Positions 40,175 to 49,638 of a stretch of 64,000 nucleotides of DNA are shown piece after piece. The position numbers and the translations under genes were made by a program. The stretch is from Shimia sediminis (lineage in GTDB: Bacteria; Pseudomonadota; Alphaproteobacteria; Rhodobacterales; Rhodobacteraceae). The DNA is taken from NCBI RefSeq assembly GCF_003990645.1, contig NZ_RYZK01000006.1:62001-126000 (forward strand), in the 5' to 3' direction. The notes beneath the pieces were generated by a model, which did not search any database, was not told the origin of the DNA, and saw only the letters and a program-made list of their open reading frames with translations. Numbering within the stretch: the stretch's first letter is position 1; each line of letters opens with the position of its first letter.

Positions 40175-40677
40175 GCGCCTGCCCTCTTCAAAGCCGCTTC
40201 CAGCCCGGTGCCGGGGCGCATGTAATGGGCGTGGCACATGGCAATCGCCAGCGCATCAGCGGCATCCGGCCCGTTGATCACCACGCCCGGCAGCTGCAGC
40301 TTGACCATATAGGCAACCTGCTGCTTGTCCGCATGGCCCACACCCACGACGGTTTTCTTAACCTTGTTGGGAGCATACTCTCCCACGGTCAGCCCCGCCC
40401 TGGCCGGAACCAACAGGGCAATGCCCCTGGCCTGGCCCAGCTTCAGCGTGCCCACCGCATCCTTGTTGACGAAGGTGTTTTCCACCGCTGCCTGCTCTGG
40501 GGCATACCGTTCCACGACCTCGACCAGTTGGTCATGCAGCGACAACAGCCTGCTGGCCAGATCCTCGCCGACCGAGTGGCAAATACCATTTGCGACGTGA
40601 CTGAGTCGGCTGCCGTGGGCCTCGATCACGCCCCACCCCATGTTCCGCAAGCCTGGATCGATTCCAAGTATCCGCAT
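40171..40677 (-). CDS. ruvC: Holliday junction resolvase RuvC
   Basis: A 168-residue endonuclease that cuts the junction. The first acidic residue is Asp7 ([16 protein letters not shown]), with further conserved blocks [23 protein letters not shown] and [15 protein letters not shown] carrying the catalytic Asp/Glu set. I start at the ATG at 40677; a frame extending to 40815 has no family similarity in its first 46 residues. First gene of ruvCAB. Confidence 0.95.
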   Translation of the reverse strand: MRILGIDPGLRNMGWGVIEAHGSRLSHVANGICHSVGEDLASRLLSLHDQLVEVVERYAPEQAAVENTFVNKDAVGTLKLGQARGIALLVPARAGLTVGEYAPNKVKKTVVGVGHADKQQVAYMVKLQLPGVVINGPDAADALAIAMCHAHYMRPGTGLEAALKRAGA

Positions 40678-40862
40678 TTCTTCGCCCACCTGCCACGTTT
40701 TGTTGCTTTTTTGACCCACTAGCACAAAACCAGAACAAACCCAAGAGCTTTGCACACAAAGCATAGGTTTGGCGCGGCTATGCAATAGGAACATTGCCCG
40801 GCCTGAAAACGACACTGGAAACGTCAGATTACGACACGTGCTGACACGGATTTTTACCTTTT

Positions 40863-40920
40863 GTAACCATAGGTTACGCAGGATTTAACATATGCGCACA
40901 TTGCATATCACCTATGCAAT
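40863..40920. promoter_or_regulatory. Cluster of inverted repeats upstream of the DUF1127 gene
   Basis: Three overlapping dyads lie in the AT-rich gap between ruvC (-) and the DUF1127 gene (+): GTAACC-ATA-GGTTAC (40863-40877), TATGC...GCATA (40891-40907) and ATTGCATA-TCACC-TATGCAAT (40900-40920, perfect 8-bp arms). They look like operator sites. The rest of the 330-bp gap (40678-41007) holds no gene I can support. Confidence 0.45.
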
Positions 40921-41007
40921 TTTCGCTGCTTGTTCCTTTGGCAAACTGCCCCTAAATGCGGCTTTACGAAAACGCAGACCATCAACCAAAACAGAAGGAA
41001 GATTGAT

Positions 41008-41208
41008 ATGGCCGCTTTTGACACCACCCGCGTGCAGTTTGAAACTGCTGGTTTTGCTGGCCGTATTGGCCAAGCCTTCGCCGCTCTGGTTGGCGCAGTT
41101 GTAGACTGGAACGACAAGCGTGCAACACGCGTCGCTCTGTCGGCACTCACCAACCGCGAGCTGGACGACATCGGTCTGACCCGCGCAGACATCGAAAACA
41201 TCGGCTGA
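41008..41208 (+). CDS. DUF1127 small basic-helix protein
   Basis: A 66-residue protein ending with the DUF1127 motif NRELDDIGLTRADI. AGAAGGAAG lies eight bases upstream of the ATG. The family of short alphaproteobacterial proteins includes CcaF1, which binds RNA, and members that respond to oxidative or phosphate stress. It is monocistronic, closed by a strong terminator at 41256-41290, and preceded by several inverted repeats, so it is probably stress-regulated. Confidence 0.85.
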   Translation: MAAFDTTRVQFETAGFAGRIGQAFAALVGAVVDWNDKRATRVALSALTNRELDDIGLTRADIENIG

Positions 41209-41255
41209 CGAAGCTTTCGTCACCGCCCGTTGTTTTCGGATCGTAAGATCAAAGA

Positions 41256-41290
41256 GAACCGCAGCTCCTCCCGGCTGCGGTTCTTTTTTT
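41256..41290 (+). terminator. Rho-independent terminator of the DUF1127 gene
   Basis: GAACCGCAGC and GCTGCGGTTC form a 10-bp stem with an 8-nt loop, followed by seven T residues. Confidence 0.9.
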
Positions 41291-41339
41291 GTCCGGGGCC
41301 TTGCCCACAGGGAGCACGCGAAATGGACCGCGCAAAAGA

Positions 41340-41371
41340 AAACGGCTCCGGGAGAGAGACCGGAGCCGTTT
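41340..41371 (-). terminator. Terminator of the minus-strand gene at 41390
   Basis: AAACGGCTCCGG and CCGGAGCCGTTT form a perfect 12-bp stem with an 8-nt GA-rich loop. On the minus strand it is followed by TCTTTTGC, so it ends transcription of the 41390-41746 gene and could work from the other side too. Confidence 0.75.
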
Positions 41372-41389
41372 CTTGCTGAATTGGAGGGA

Positions 41390-41746
41390 TCAGCCGAGAG
41401 ATTTCAGAATTTGTGCCACCCAGGACGACACAGGGTCGGCGCCCATGGTCCAGACGCGGAAATGTTCGAGCACGGTTGTCGGTTCCAGCTGCGCCACTTC
41501 TCGGGTGTAGAATTCAGGACCCATGTTGGCCATGATTGCGCCTTTCACCATGAAAAAGGCAACCAGCAACAGCACGAGGCCAGACCACGGGAACGGGCGG
41601 CGGGGCTCGCGACCGCGAATTACGGTGTAGCCATCCTGGCCCTGAACATAAACCGCGCGGGTGTTCTTGCGAAGGAGGGATTTGTTGCCTTGCGCACTGT
41701 AGATGCGGGCAACACGATCTTGAAACTCGTTATACGAATCGCTCAT
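41390..41746 (-). CDS. Small single-pass membrane protein, unknown function
   Basis: A 118-residue protein. It starts MSDSYNEFQDRVARIYSAQG, continues with a basic stretch (LLRKNTRAVYVQGQDG and RGREPRRPFPW), then one membrane helix (about 53-73, SGLVLLLVAFFMVKGAI) and a C-terminal part with YTREVAQLEPTTVLEHFRVW and PVSSWVAQIL. Orientation is probably N-in. The ATG at 41746 is used; a frame reaching 41884 overlaps prmA. I recognise no named family. Confidence 0.7.
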   Translation of the reverse strand: MSDSYNEFQDRVARIYSAQGNKSLLRKNTRAVYVQGQDGYTVIRGREPRRPFPWSGLVLLLVAFFMVKGAIMANMGPEFYTREVAQLEPTTVLEHFRVWTMGADPVSSWVAQILKSLG

Positions 41747-41853
41747 GACAGACTTCTCAGGTTCGGCCCCCACCGAACATGACCTTAATGGCGTAAAATT
41801 GTGGCAGAAATAAGGCAACCCCATCCAATTTGGGCAGAATTGCCTCAATTGGC

Positions 41854-42723
41854 TTACCGGTGCGTCAACGTCAGCGTGGTCCATTCGCCGATCTCTTCAC
41901 GGGTATGCACATCAAAGCCGGTCGCATCATAGGCCGCGACCACCTCGTCGGCCTGTTCGTTCAGGATGCCAGACAGGATTGCATGACCACCTGCACAGAT
42001 ATTGCCCCCCATTTCAGGGGCCAGCATGACCAGCGGTGCCTTGAGGATATTGGCAAAGACCAGATCAAACGGGGCTTTGGCAGCCAGGTCGGGATGGTCA
42101 AAACCTGCCGCTTCAACACAGTGCACGCGGCCTTCGAGGGCGTTGGCCGTCACATTGGCCACGGCCACATCCACGGCAACCTCGTCAATATCGCTGGCCA
42201 GCACAACGTCGGGCCAGATCCGCGCGGCCCCCATCGCCAGCACGGCTGTACCACAACCAATATCAGCGACATTCTTGCCGACAAAGCCTTCGTTCGCCAG
42301 CCGGTCCAGCGCCTTGAGGCAGCCCAGCGTCGTTCCGTGGTGGCCCGTGCCAAAAGCCATCGCCGCCTCGATCAACAATGGTTCCTTGTCTGCGGGCACC
42401 TTGTCCGCGTCGTGGCTGCCGTAGACAAAGAAACGTCCCGCCTCGACCGGCACCAACTCGCGTTTGACCTTGGCCACCCAGTCAGTGTCCGGCAGTTCCG
42501 AGATCGCAAAGGGTTTGGCCCCAAAGGCCGCGGCCAGAACCGCCAACCCGGTTTCATCCGGCGCCTCGGTGAAATAGCCGCCAATTTCCCACAGGCCCGA
42601 GCCATCTTCCATTTCAAAGGTCCCGACACCGGTTGGCTCCGGGGTCAGGCGTTCCAGCGCCTCGCTGAGTTTTTCGGCGTTCTCTCGTCCGGGGAGAGTG
42701 GTCAGGGCGGTAAATGTGGGCAT
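41854..42723 (-). CDS. prmA: Ribosomal protein L11 methyltransferase
   Basis: A 289-residue methyltransferase that methylates L11. The N-terminal substrate domain is followed by AFGTGHHGTTLGCL, the SAM motif VADIGCGTAVLAMGAA, ASDIDEVAVDVA and VFANILKAPLVMLAPEM, the PrmA order. It lies downstream of the MATE gene on the same strand after 52 bp. Confidence 0.9.
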   Translation of the reverse strand: MPTFTALTTLPGRENAEKLSEALERLTPEPTGVGTFEMEDGSGLWEIGGYFTEAPDETGLAVLAAAFGAKPFAISELPDTDWVAKVKRELVPVEAGRFFVYGSHDADKVPADKEPLLIEAAMAFGTGHHGTTLGCLKALDRLANEGFVGKNVADIGCGTAVLAMGAARIWPDVVLASDIDEVAVDVAVANVTANALEGRVHCVEAAGFDHPDLAAKAPFDLVFANILKAPLVMLAPEMGGNICAGGHAILSGILNEQADEVVAAYDATGFDVHTREEIGEWTTLTLTHR

Positions 42724-42775
42724 GGGATGGCTCCAGATAGGGTTGTCCGGGGCCTAGGCGCTTGTCTGACTGCCG

Positions 42776-44107
42776 TCAAGCCTCGCGCCCGATGCCTTTC
42801 AGGAAATGCCAGCTCCAGAGCGCCGCAAGGGCGCCGGCAAGCCCCCCTGCCAAGGCCTGCGCATAGACCACGCCGGGGGCTGCAAACCAGGCCGCCCCGA
42901 GCATCGCCGCAGGCAACATCAAGAGACCGTCGCGGGTCCAGTTCGACAGGGTCGAGCGCATCGGCTTGCCCAGACTGTTGAACGTCGCGTTCGACACGAA
43001 CAGCGCCCCCACCAGCACAAAGGCCGCCGAGCCGACATAGGCGAACGCGCGGTACACCGCGGCGCCTTCTTCGCTGAGGCCAAAGGTGGCGATCATCCAG
43101 TTGGCCGAGAGGCTCAGCAACAGCCACGCTACAATGGTGTAGCTGGCGCAAAAGATCAGGCTGTCGCGGAATGTGTCGCGCAGGCGGTCGTACTGTTTGG
43201 CGCCAAAGTTCTGCCCGTAGATACCGCCAATGGCCCCGGACAGTGAGAAGATGCCGCCAAAGGCCACGACGGTCAGGCGGCTGACAACGGCCCATGCCCC
43301 CACCGCATCGTCTCCGAACCCGGCAATCACGCCAGTCAGAAGGTAATTGCCAAAGGGCGTCGAAATCTGCGTCAGCATGGCCGGAAACGCGATGAGGAAA
43401 TAGGGCCGCAGAACCCGTTTGAACGTGCGCCAGCGCGGAATCGCCAAAAGGTTATGGGTGCCAATCGCAAAGCGCAGCGCCATACCCGCAAGGATGAACC
43501 GCGACAGGATCAGCGCGATCGCCGCGCCATCCAGCCCCCAGCCCAAGTACAGGATCAGGAACGGGTCTACCCCCATCGAAATCGTGCCCGAGGTCAGCGT
43601 GACAAACATCGCCCGCTTGCCATCCCCCTCGGCGCGCAGCACTGCCGACCCGACAAGTCCCACCGCCATGATGATCAGAGACGGCACGGTCATCGCCAGA
43701 TAGCGCGCCGCGAGGTCCCGTGTCTCGCCCTCGGCCCCCACCAGATCCAGTAGCGGATAGCGGAACGCAACGATCAGCGCAGCCACCAGGGCCTGGAACG
43801 CCACCGTCAGGATCATCGACGTGGTTGCCTCGCGCCGTGCGCGCTCGCGCTGCCCTTTGCCAATCCGGGTTGAGACCATCACCGTTGCGGCAATCATCAA
43901 ACCGATGCCCGTACTGACCGAAAAGAACTGAACCGCAAAGGCATACCCAATGGCAGCGACCAGCTTTGGATCACCCACCTGTGACAGCCAGAACAGATTG
44001 GCGAGATCAACAAGGAAGACAAAGGTGATGCCCGTCGCGCCGGTCAGAGTCATGCGCACGACATGCCCCATGGTCGATCCGGTCAGAAAACGTCCACGCT
44101 GTGCCAT
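42776..44107 (-). CDS. MATE-family efflux transporter
   Basis: A 443-residue membrane protein with about 12 helices in two similar halves, the MATE design (Na+ or H+ driven export of cationic compounds). The first helix pair reads LTGATGITFVFLVDLANLFWLSQVG. It lies 3 bp from the MFS gene, so the two transporter genes are probably in one operon with prmA. Substrate unknown. Confidence 0.85.
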   Translation of the reverse strand: MAQRGRFLTGSTMGHVVRMTLTGATGITFVFLVDLANLFWLSQVGDPKLVAAIGYAFAVQFFSVSTGIGLMIAATVMVSTRIGKGQRERARREATTSMILTVAFQALVAALIVAFRYPLLDLVGAEGETRDLAARYLAMTVPSLIIMAVGLVGSAVLRAEGDGKRAMFVTLTSGTISMGVDPFLILYLGWGLDGAAIALILSRFILAGMALRFAIGTHNLLAIPRWRTFKRVLRPYFLIAFPAMLTQISTPFGNYLLTGVIAGFGDDAVGAWAVVSRLTVVAFGGIFSLSGAIGGIYGQNFGAKQYDRLRDTFRDSLIFCASYTIVAWLLLSLSANWMIATFGLSEEGAAVYRAFAYVGSAAFVLVGALFVSNATFNSLGKPMRSTLSNWTRDGLLMLPAAMLGAAWFAAPGVVYAQALAGGLAGALAALWSWHFLKGIGREA

Positions 44108-44110
44108 GCC

Positions 44111-45343
44111 TTACTCCGCCGGTGCCGTGGCATAGCGGCTAAGCCGCGTCTCATTGCCCTTTTCCGGGTGGCGCGGAACCAGCAAGGCCAGCGACAACGA
44201 GATCAGCGCCATGGCCGCGGCCAACAGGAACACCGCACCGGGCGAAACCACCCACAACAATCCCAACAGGACCGGCAGGAAAACAGCGGCGATATGGTTG
44301 ATGGTAAAGGCAACCGCCGCCGTGGGCGCGATGTCTCCGGGATCGGCAATCTTCTGGAAATAGGTCTTCAGGGCCAGCGCCAGCGAAAACAGGATGTGGT
44401 CGATCACATAAAGCACCGCCGCCACGGTCACCCCCCAGCCAAACCAGTAAATGCCGCCATAGGCCAGGAACACAATGGCCAGCCCGATGTATTCGAAAAT
44501 CAGCGTTGCGCGTTCGCCAAACCGGGCGACAGCCTTGCCCAGTAACGGTCCTACAAACATGTTGATGACCAGGTTGATCAGGTAAAGCGCAGTCAGGTGA
44601 TGCACCTCGAACCCGAACTTCTCGACCATCATGAAGCCTGCGAACACCATGAAAATCTGCCGCCGTGCGCCCGACATGAACTGCAGCGCATAATACAGCC
44701 AATAGCGCTTGCGAAGGATCATCTTCTTGACCTGCGGCGTTGGCGCTTCGAATTGTGGATAGGCAAAGAGACAGAACAGCGCCGCCGCCGCCGTGACCAG
44801 ACCCGAGGCCATGAACACGATGTTATAGGTCAGATTCAGCGTGTCCCACATCAGCACGATCAGCACAAAAACCACCAGGGACATGCCCGATCCCACCGCC
44901 ATCAACCAGCCCAGAACCTGCGGTGCCTTGTCCTTGGGCAGCCATTGCAACTGCAGGGACTGGTTGACCGTCTCGTAGTAATGAAAGCCCAGCGAGCTGA
45001 GGAAGGTCAGCATCAACAGCCCCCCAAGCGACGGGAACCACGCCGTGAACGCCGTTGCCACGCCCAGCAATACCAGCGAGACCATGCCCAAGACCTGCTC
45101 GCGCACAAAGATGATGATGGCGATCACACCCACGGCAAAAAAGCCCGGGATCTCGCGCACCGTATGCAAGAGACCAATGTCCTTGCCATCAAAATCCGCC
45201 ACTTCGATCACGAAGTTGTTCAAAAGCGCATACCACGCGTAAAAGGCAATCGGCATCGCCATTGCCATCACGAACAGCAGCCCGACGGGCTGGCGCCAAA
45301 GCGCCAAGGCCTTGGCGTCGGCGAGACTCATTTTGCTTAACAT
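44111..45343 (-). CDS. MFS transporter, unknown substrate
   Basis: A 410-residue membrane protein with about 12 predicted helices. Features seen: a short cytoplasmic start (MLSKMSLADAKALALWRQP), helix 1 (VGLLFVMAMAMPIAFYAWYALL), an unusual loop region (GLLHTVREIPGFFAVG) and a C-terminal half with DHILFSLALALKTYFQKIADPGD. The HYYETVNQSLQLQWLPK loop is distinctive, but I do not know a substrate. An ATG four codons downstream is an alternative start. It is divergent from the YeeE gene (126 bp between starts). Confidence 0.75.
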   Translation of the reverse strand: MLSKMSLADAKALALWRQPVGLLFVMAMAMPIAFYAWYALLNNFVIEVADFDGKDIGLLHTVREIPGFFAVGVIAIIIFVREQVLGMVSLVLLGVATAFTAWFPSLGGLLMLTFLSSLGFHYYETVNQSLQLQWLPKDKAPQVLGWLMAVGSGMSLVVFVLIVLMWDTLNLTYNIVFMASGLVTAAAALFCLFAYPQFEAPTPQVKKMILRKRYWLYYALQFMSGARRQIFMVFAGFMMVEKFGFEVHHLTALYLINLVINMFVGPLLGKAVARFGERATLIFEYIGLAIVFLAYGGIYWFGWGVTVAAVLYVIDHILFSLALALKTYFQKIADPGDIAPTAAVAFTINHIAAVFLPVLLGLLWVVSPGAVFLLAAAMALISLSLALLVPRHPEKGNETRLSRYATAPAE

Positions 45344-45445
45344 GCTTCGGACTTATGCCCTTTTTGGCGGATTGGCGAGCCGAAACGCGACAAACTGTGA
45401 TCTGTATCAAAGTCGTTTATGGCCCATACGGGCATATATCGACCC

Positions 45446-45461
45446 ATTCATATTCTTGAAG
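45446..45461 (+). promoter_or_regulatory. Possible SqrR-type operator overlapping the YeeE ribosome binding site
   Basis: ATTC, eight bases, then GAAG: seven of eight positions of the ATTC-N8-GAAT motif recalled for SqrR in Rhodobacter. The downstream arm also forms the Shine-Dalgarno sequence of the YeeE gene, so chance is a real possibility. Confidence 0.25.
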
Positions 45462-45469
45462 GGGTTTCC

Positions 45470-46534
45470 ATGGACATCCTCACGCTTGTTGAAAACATCG
45501 GAGAAGCGCCCACCGCAGCTGTGCTGGGCCTGATTACGGGCATCATCTTTGGCGTCGCGGCGCAACGGTCGCGGTTCTGCCTGCGCGCCGCCACGGTCGA
45601 ATTTGCCCGCGGGCAACTGGGTGACAAGGTGGCGGTCTGGCTGCTGACGATTTCCACGGCGATTGTCTGGGTGCAGGGTGCGCAGGCCCTGGGGCTGATG
45701 CACACGGCGGATGCCCGCATGATGGCGGTGCCCGGCTCGTGGTCCGGTGCCATCATCGGCGGGCTCCTGTTCGGTGTTGGCATGGTGCTTGCGCGCGGTT
45801 GTTCGGGCCGCCTCTTGGTGCTGGCCGCCAATGGCAACCTGCGGTCTGTGGTCTCTGGCCTGATCTTCGCCGTGGTGGCACAAATGAGCCTCTCAGGCAT
45901 CCTGTCGCCGTGGCGTGACAAACTGGCCAGCCTCTGGATCACCGACGGCGGACGCAACATGGACCTGATCGCAACTCTCGGCCTGCCCGACCTGTCGGGC
46001 CTCGCCTTTGGCGCGGTGATGGCCTGCCTCGCGCTGGTCATCGCGCGCAAGAACCGCATTGGCGCATCGCGGCTGATCTTTGCCTCGGGAGTCGGCTTTG
46101 CCGTGGCCGTGGGCTGGGTGCTGACCTACGGCCTCGCCCAGGTCGCCTTTGACCCGGTACAGATCGAAAGCGCCACCTTCTCCGGCCCTTCGGCACACAC
46201 GCTGATGTTCTTCCTGGACCGCAACTCGGTGCTCGAGTTTGACATCGGACTGGTCCCGGGCGTTGTCATCGGCTCGTTCCTCGCGGCGGTGATCTCCCGC
46301 GAATTCAAGTTTCAGGGCTTTGACGGCGAAAGCAACATGCGCCGCTCCATGACGGGTGCCGTTCTCATGGGCTTTGGCGCCATGCTGGCGGGCGGTTGCG
46401 CCATTGGCGCGGGCGTCACCGGCGGGTCGATCTTTGCTGGCACCGCGTGGGCGGCACTCTTCGCCATGTGGATTGGCGCCATGGCCACCGATCTCTTTGT
46501 CGATCAACGCGGCGGTGCTGCCGCGACGGCCTGA
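45470..46534 (+). CDS. YeeE/YedE-family sulfur compound transporter
   Basis: A 354-residue protein with about nine to ten membrane helices in two related halves. Conserved cysteines lie at the half motifs: Cys37 (QRSRFCLRAA), Cys111 (LARGCSGRLLVLAANGNLRS) and Cys310 (LAGGCAIGAGVTGGS). In TsuA/YeeE such cysteines relay thiosulfate through the membrane. A sulfur compound is therefore the likely substrate. The start is the ATG at 45470 with GAAGGGG upstream. Related proteins are often controlled by persulfide sensors, and one candidate sensor lies at 18857. Confidence 0.8.
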   Translation: MDILTLVENIGEAPTAAVLGLITGIIFGVAAQRSRFCLRAATVEFARGQLGDKVAVWLLTISTAIVWVQGAQALGLMHTADARMMAVPGSWSGAIIGGLLFGVGMVLARGCSGRLLVLAANGNLRSVVSGLIFAVVAQMSLSGILSPWRDKLASLWITDGGRNMDLIATLGLPDLSGLAFGAVMACLALVIARKNRIGASRLIFASGVGFAVAVGWVLTYGLAQVAFDPVQIESATFSGPSAHTLMFFLDRNSVLEFDIGLVPGVVIGSFLAAVISREFKFQGFDGESNMRRSMTGAVLMGFGAMLAGGCAIGAGVTGGSIFAGTAWAALFAMWIGAMATDLFVDQRGGAAATA

Positions 46535-46552
46535 TCCACGCCCAAACCCAGG

Positions 46553-46626
46553 CTTCTTTTGGCCAAAAATATCCCGGGGGAGGGGTTCCAAATGCTGGCA
46601 TTTGGAACTCCGGGGGCAGCGCCCCC
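46553..46626. repeat. Intergenic repeat copy 2
   Basis: CTTCTTTTGGCCAAAAATAT, then CCCGGGGGAG, a hairpin (GGTTCCAAATGC with GCATTTGGAACTC) and a closing GGGGGCAGCGCCCCC hairpin. It lies between the YeeE gene (+) and the priA stop (-), ending 10 bp from the stop. Confidence 0.85.
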
Positions 46627-46636
46627 AAAACGCCGG

Positions 46637-48832
46637 TCAGTAAAAGCTCTGCGGGTCGATATCCACACTCAGGCGGATATCCCCCTTCAGACGAAACTGT
46701 CCGATCCACTTGGCCACCGCCGCCTGAATGGGCGCGCCCTTGTCCGCTTTCACCAACAACCGCACCCGATGTCGTCCCCGCACGCGGGCAATTGGCGCGG
46801 GCGCGGGCCCAAAGACCTGCGCCCCAACCTCGCGCAGGGCACCATCATTGCGCGCCAGCGCATTGCCCAGGTCGAACACCTGCTGCACATCCGGCGACGA
46901 CAGGATGATCCCCGCCATGCGCCCATAGGGCGGCACGCCCGCATGACGACGTTCATTGGCCTCTGCACTCCAGAACCCGACCTCGTCCCCGGCCAGAATG
47001 GCGCGGATCACCGGATGCTCCGGCTGAAAGGTCTGCAACATCGCCTCACCGCGCTTTTCTGCGCGCCCGGCGCGCCCCGCAACCTGCCGCATCAGCTGAA
47101 ACGTGCGCTCCGCTGCCCTCAGGTCCGAACCCTGCAGCCCAAGGTCCGCGTCGATCACGCCCACCAAGGTCAGCAGAGGAAAGTTATGTCCCTTGGCCAC
47201 CAGCTGCGTGCCGATGATCACATCCGCCCCGCCCTCGGCAATCGTGTTGATCCCCTCTTTCAATGCCCGCGCTGACCCGAACAGGTCCGAACTCAACACC
47301 GCCAACCGCGCGTCCGGAAACAACGCCTGGGCTTCTTCGGCCAACCGCTCCACGCCCGGACCCACCGGGGCCAGCTTGCCCTCGACATGACACGAAGGGC
47401 ATTCTTCGGGCATCGGCTTGGTCTCGCCGCACTGATGGCACACCAGCCGCTTCAGGAACCGGTGCTCGACCATGCGCGCATCGCAATGGTCGCAGCCCAC
47501 CTGATGACCACAGGCCCGGCAGATCGTGACCGGCGCATAGCCGCGCCGGTTGATAAACAGCAACGCCTGTTCGCCACGGTCCACCCGCGCTTCAACCGCC
47601 TTTTGCAATGTCGGGGAAATCCAACGGTTCGACGGCAGGTCTTCGACCCGCATGTCGATCGCGCGCATTTCCGGCAACACAGCCTCGCCAAAACGCGCGG
47701 TCAACTCCAGCTTGTCGTATTTCCCGGCGTCCGCATTGGCCCAGCTTTCCAAAGAAGGCGTGGCCGAGGCCAGCACCACCCGTGCACCGCAAATGCTGGC
47801 CCTGAGCACCGCCATGTCGCGGGCATTGTACAACACCCCGTCCTCTTGTTTGTACGAGGTGTCATGCTCTTCATCGACCACGATCAGCCCAAGGTTCTGA
47901 TAAGGCAAAAACAGCGCTGACCGCGCGCCAATCACCAGCTGCGCACCCCCCTGCCCGACCATTTTCCAGATACGGCGACGCTCGGTCATGGTCACGCCCG
48001 AGTGCCACTCGGCAGGCTTTGCCCCAAACCGTGCCTCAACCCGCGTCAGAAACTCTGCCGTCAACGCAATCTCGGGCAACAGCACCAGTGCCTGACGCCC
48101 CATGCGCAGGGTTTCCGCAACCGCCTCGAGGTAGACTTCGGTCTTGCCCGAGCCTGTGACCCCGCGCAGCAACGTGGTGCCATAATCACCGGACCGTACC
48201 CCGGCCCGCAGCGCCTCGGCACCCGCCGCCTGATCGGCGGTCAGCTCCTTGCCCGCATGTTCCGAATCCAGCCGAAAGAACGGCACATCGCGCGGCGTAT
48301 CCTCTTCGCGCACAACCCCCTGTTTCACCAGCCCCTTGACCACCGAAGAGGTCACGCCCGCCATCTCGCTCAGCTCTTTCAGGGTAAAGGCCAGCCCGCC
48401 GTAATCCTTCAGCGTTTCCAGCACCCGGCGGCGCGCATCGGTCTGGCGATCCGGTTCACCGTCGCCCAACCGATAGATCTTGCGCATCGAAGGCGGGTCC
48501 GACAGCCCCGGTGCCCGTGTCGCCAGCCGCACCATCGCGTGCAGCGGCGTCAGGGTGTAATCCGCGGCGCGCTCGAGAAAGCTGCGCATCTCGTCGCGCA
48601 TCGGCGCCACCTCGAGCACCCGGTTCACGGGCCGAATCTTGGAGATGTCGAAATCCCCGCGCCCCGGCCCCCAGACCACGCCCAATACCTTGCGCGGCCC
48701 CAGCGGCACCTCGACAAAGGCCCCGCGAAAGCATCCGCCCTCGGGCGCCTTGTAATCCAGAAACCGATCCAGCGGCTGTGTCGTCAACACCGCCACCAGT
48801 TGTCCCTGTTGAAAGAAGTCCGGATCGCTCAC
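46637..48832 (-). CDS. priA: Primosomal protein N' (replication restart helicase)
   Basis: A 731-residue SF2 helicase that reloads the replisome at stalled forks. Motif I is RGVTGSGKTEVYLE, motif II is VVDEEHDTSYKQ, and the zinc region has paired cysteines (CRACGHQVGCDHCD, CHQCGE and CPSC, about 425-480). Family-length N- and C-terminal domains are present. Start at 48832. Confidence 0.95.
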   Translation of the reverse strand: MSDPDFFQQGQLVAVLTTQPLDRFLDYKAPEGGCFRGAFVEVPLGPRKVLGVVWGPGRGDFDISKIRPVNRVLEVAPMRDEMRSFLERAADYTLTPLHAMVRLATRAPGLSDPPSMRKIYRLGDGEPDRQTDARRRVLETLKDYGGLAFTLKELSEMAGVTSSVVKGLVKQGVVREEDTPRDVPFFRLDSEHAGKELTADQAAGAEALRAGVRSGDYGTTLLRGVTGSGKTEVYLEAVAETLRMGRQALVLLPEIALTAEFLTRVEARFGAKPAEWHSGVTMTERRRIWKMVGQGGAQLVIGARSALFLPYQNLGLIVVDEEHDTSYKQEDGVLYNARDMAVLRASICGARVVLASATPSLESWANADAGKYDKLELTARFGEAVLPEMRAIDMRVEDLPSNRWISPTLQKAVEARVDRGEQALLFINRRGYAPVTICRACGHQVGCDHCDARMVEHRFLKRLVCHQCGETKPMPEECPSCHVEGKLAPVGPGVERLAEEAQALFPDARLAVLSSDLFGSARALKEGINTIAEGGADVIIGTQLVAKGHNFPLLTLVGVIDADLGLQGSDLRAAERTFQLMRQVAGRAGRAEKRGEAMLQTFQPEHPVIRAILAGDEVGFWSAEANERRHAGVPPYGRMAGIILSSPDVQQVFDLGNALARNDGALREVGAQVFGPAPAPIARVRGRHRVRLLVKADKGAPIQAAVAKWIGQFRLKGDIRLSVDIDPQSFY

Positions 48833-48957
48833 GCCTATTCCTGCCGCCGCTCATTGCCATCCCGAATTGTGACGGGGGTTCCAGCATCTCAAACTATGCG
48901 CTAAAGGCAAGCCAGAGTTAGGCCAAGCCACAACAAGCCACCAAAGGATGCTGCCAG

Positions 48958-49611
48958 ATGAAATTCTTCGTAGATACCGCCGAAATCGACGCCATTGCCG
49001 AGTTGAATGACCTCGGCATGGTCGACGGCGTCACCACCAACCCCTCGCTGATCAAGAAATCCGGCCGTGACATCATCGAAGTCACCAAGGAAATCTGTGA
49101 CCTCGTGTCCGGCCCCGTGTCCGCCGAAGTCACCGCCACGGACGCCGACGAGATGATCGCCGAGGGCCGCAAGCTGGTCGAGATCGCCGAGAACATCGCC
49201 GTCAAAGTGCCGCTGACCTGGGATGGCCTCAAGGCCTGCAAGGCGCTCAGCGACGACGGCCACATGGTCAACGTGACCCTGTGCTTTTCGGCCAATCAGG
49301 CGCTTTTGGCCGCCAAGGCTGGCGCGACTTTTATCTCGCCCTTTATCGGGCGGCTGGACGATATCAACATTGATGGTATGGACCTGATCGGTGACATCCG
49401 CGCGATCTATGACAACTATGGTTACGAAACCCAGATCCTCGCCGCGTCGATCCGCACCGTGAATCACGTGACCCAAAGTGCCCTGATCGGCGCCGACGTG
49501 ATGACCGCGCCGCCGAATGTCATCAAAGCCATGGTGAACCACCCGCTGACAGACAAAGGTCTCGACGCCTTTCTGGCCGACATCAAGGCCGCGGGCATCA
49601 AGATCCTCTAA
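48958..49611 (+). CDS. Transaldolase (small, TalC/fructose-6-phosphate aldolase type)
   Basis: A 217-residue single-domain TIM-barrel aldolase. It begins [16 protein letters not shown], contains [13 protein letters not shown], and Lys83 in [10 protein letters not shown] forms the Schiff base. The short form is used as transaldolase in the pentose phosphate pathway in many alphaproteobacteria; a fructose-6-phosphate aldolase role is the alternative. It is divergent from priA and convergent with the response regulator gene. Confidence 0.9.
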   Translation: MKFFVDTAEIDAIAELNDLGMVDGVTTNPSLIKKSGRDIIEVTKEICDLVSGPVSAEVTATDADEMIAEGRKLVEIAENIAVKVPLTWDGLKACKALSDDGHMVNVTLCFSANQALLAAKAGATFISPFIGRLDDINIDGMDLIGDIRAIYDNYGYETQILAASIRTVNHVTQSALIGADVMTAPPNVIKAMVNHPLTDKGLDAFLADIKAAGIKIL

Positions 49612-49618
49612 GCCATCA

Positions 49619-49636
49619 CCGGGTCATCCGACCCGG
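49619..49636. terminator. Terminator-like hairpin between convergent genes
   Basis: CCGGGTC and GACCCGG form a perfect 7-bp stem with a 4-nt loop, seven bases after the transaldolase stop and just before the end of the response regulator gene. No T-run follows. Confidence 0.5.
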
Positions 49637-49638
49637 AT

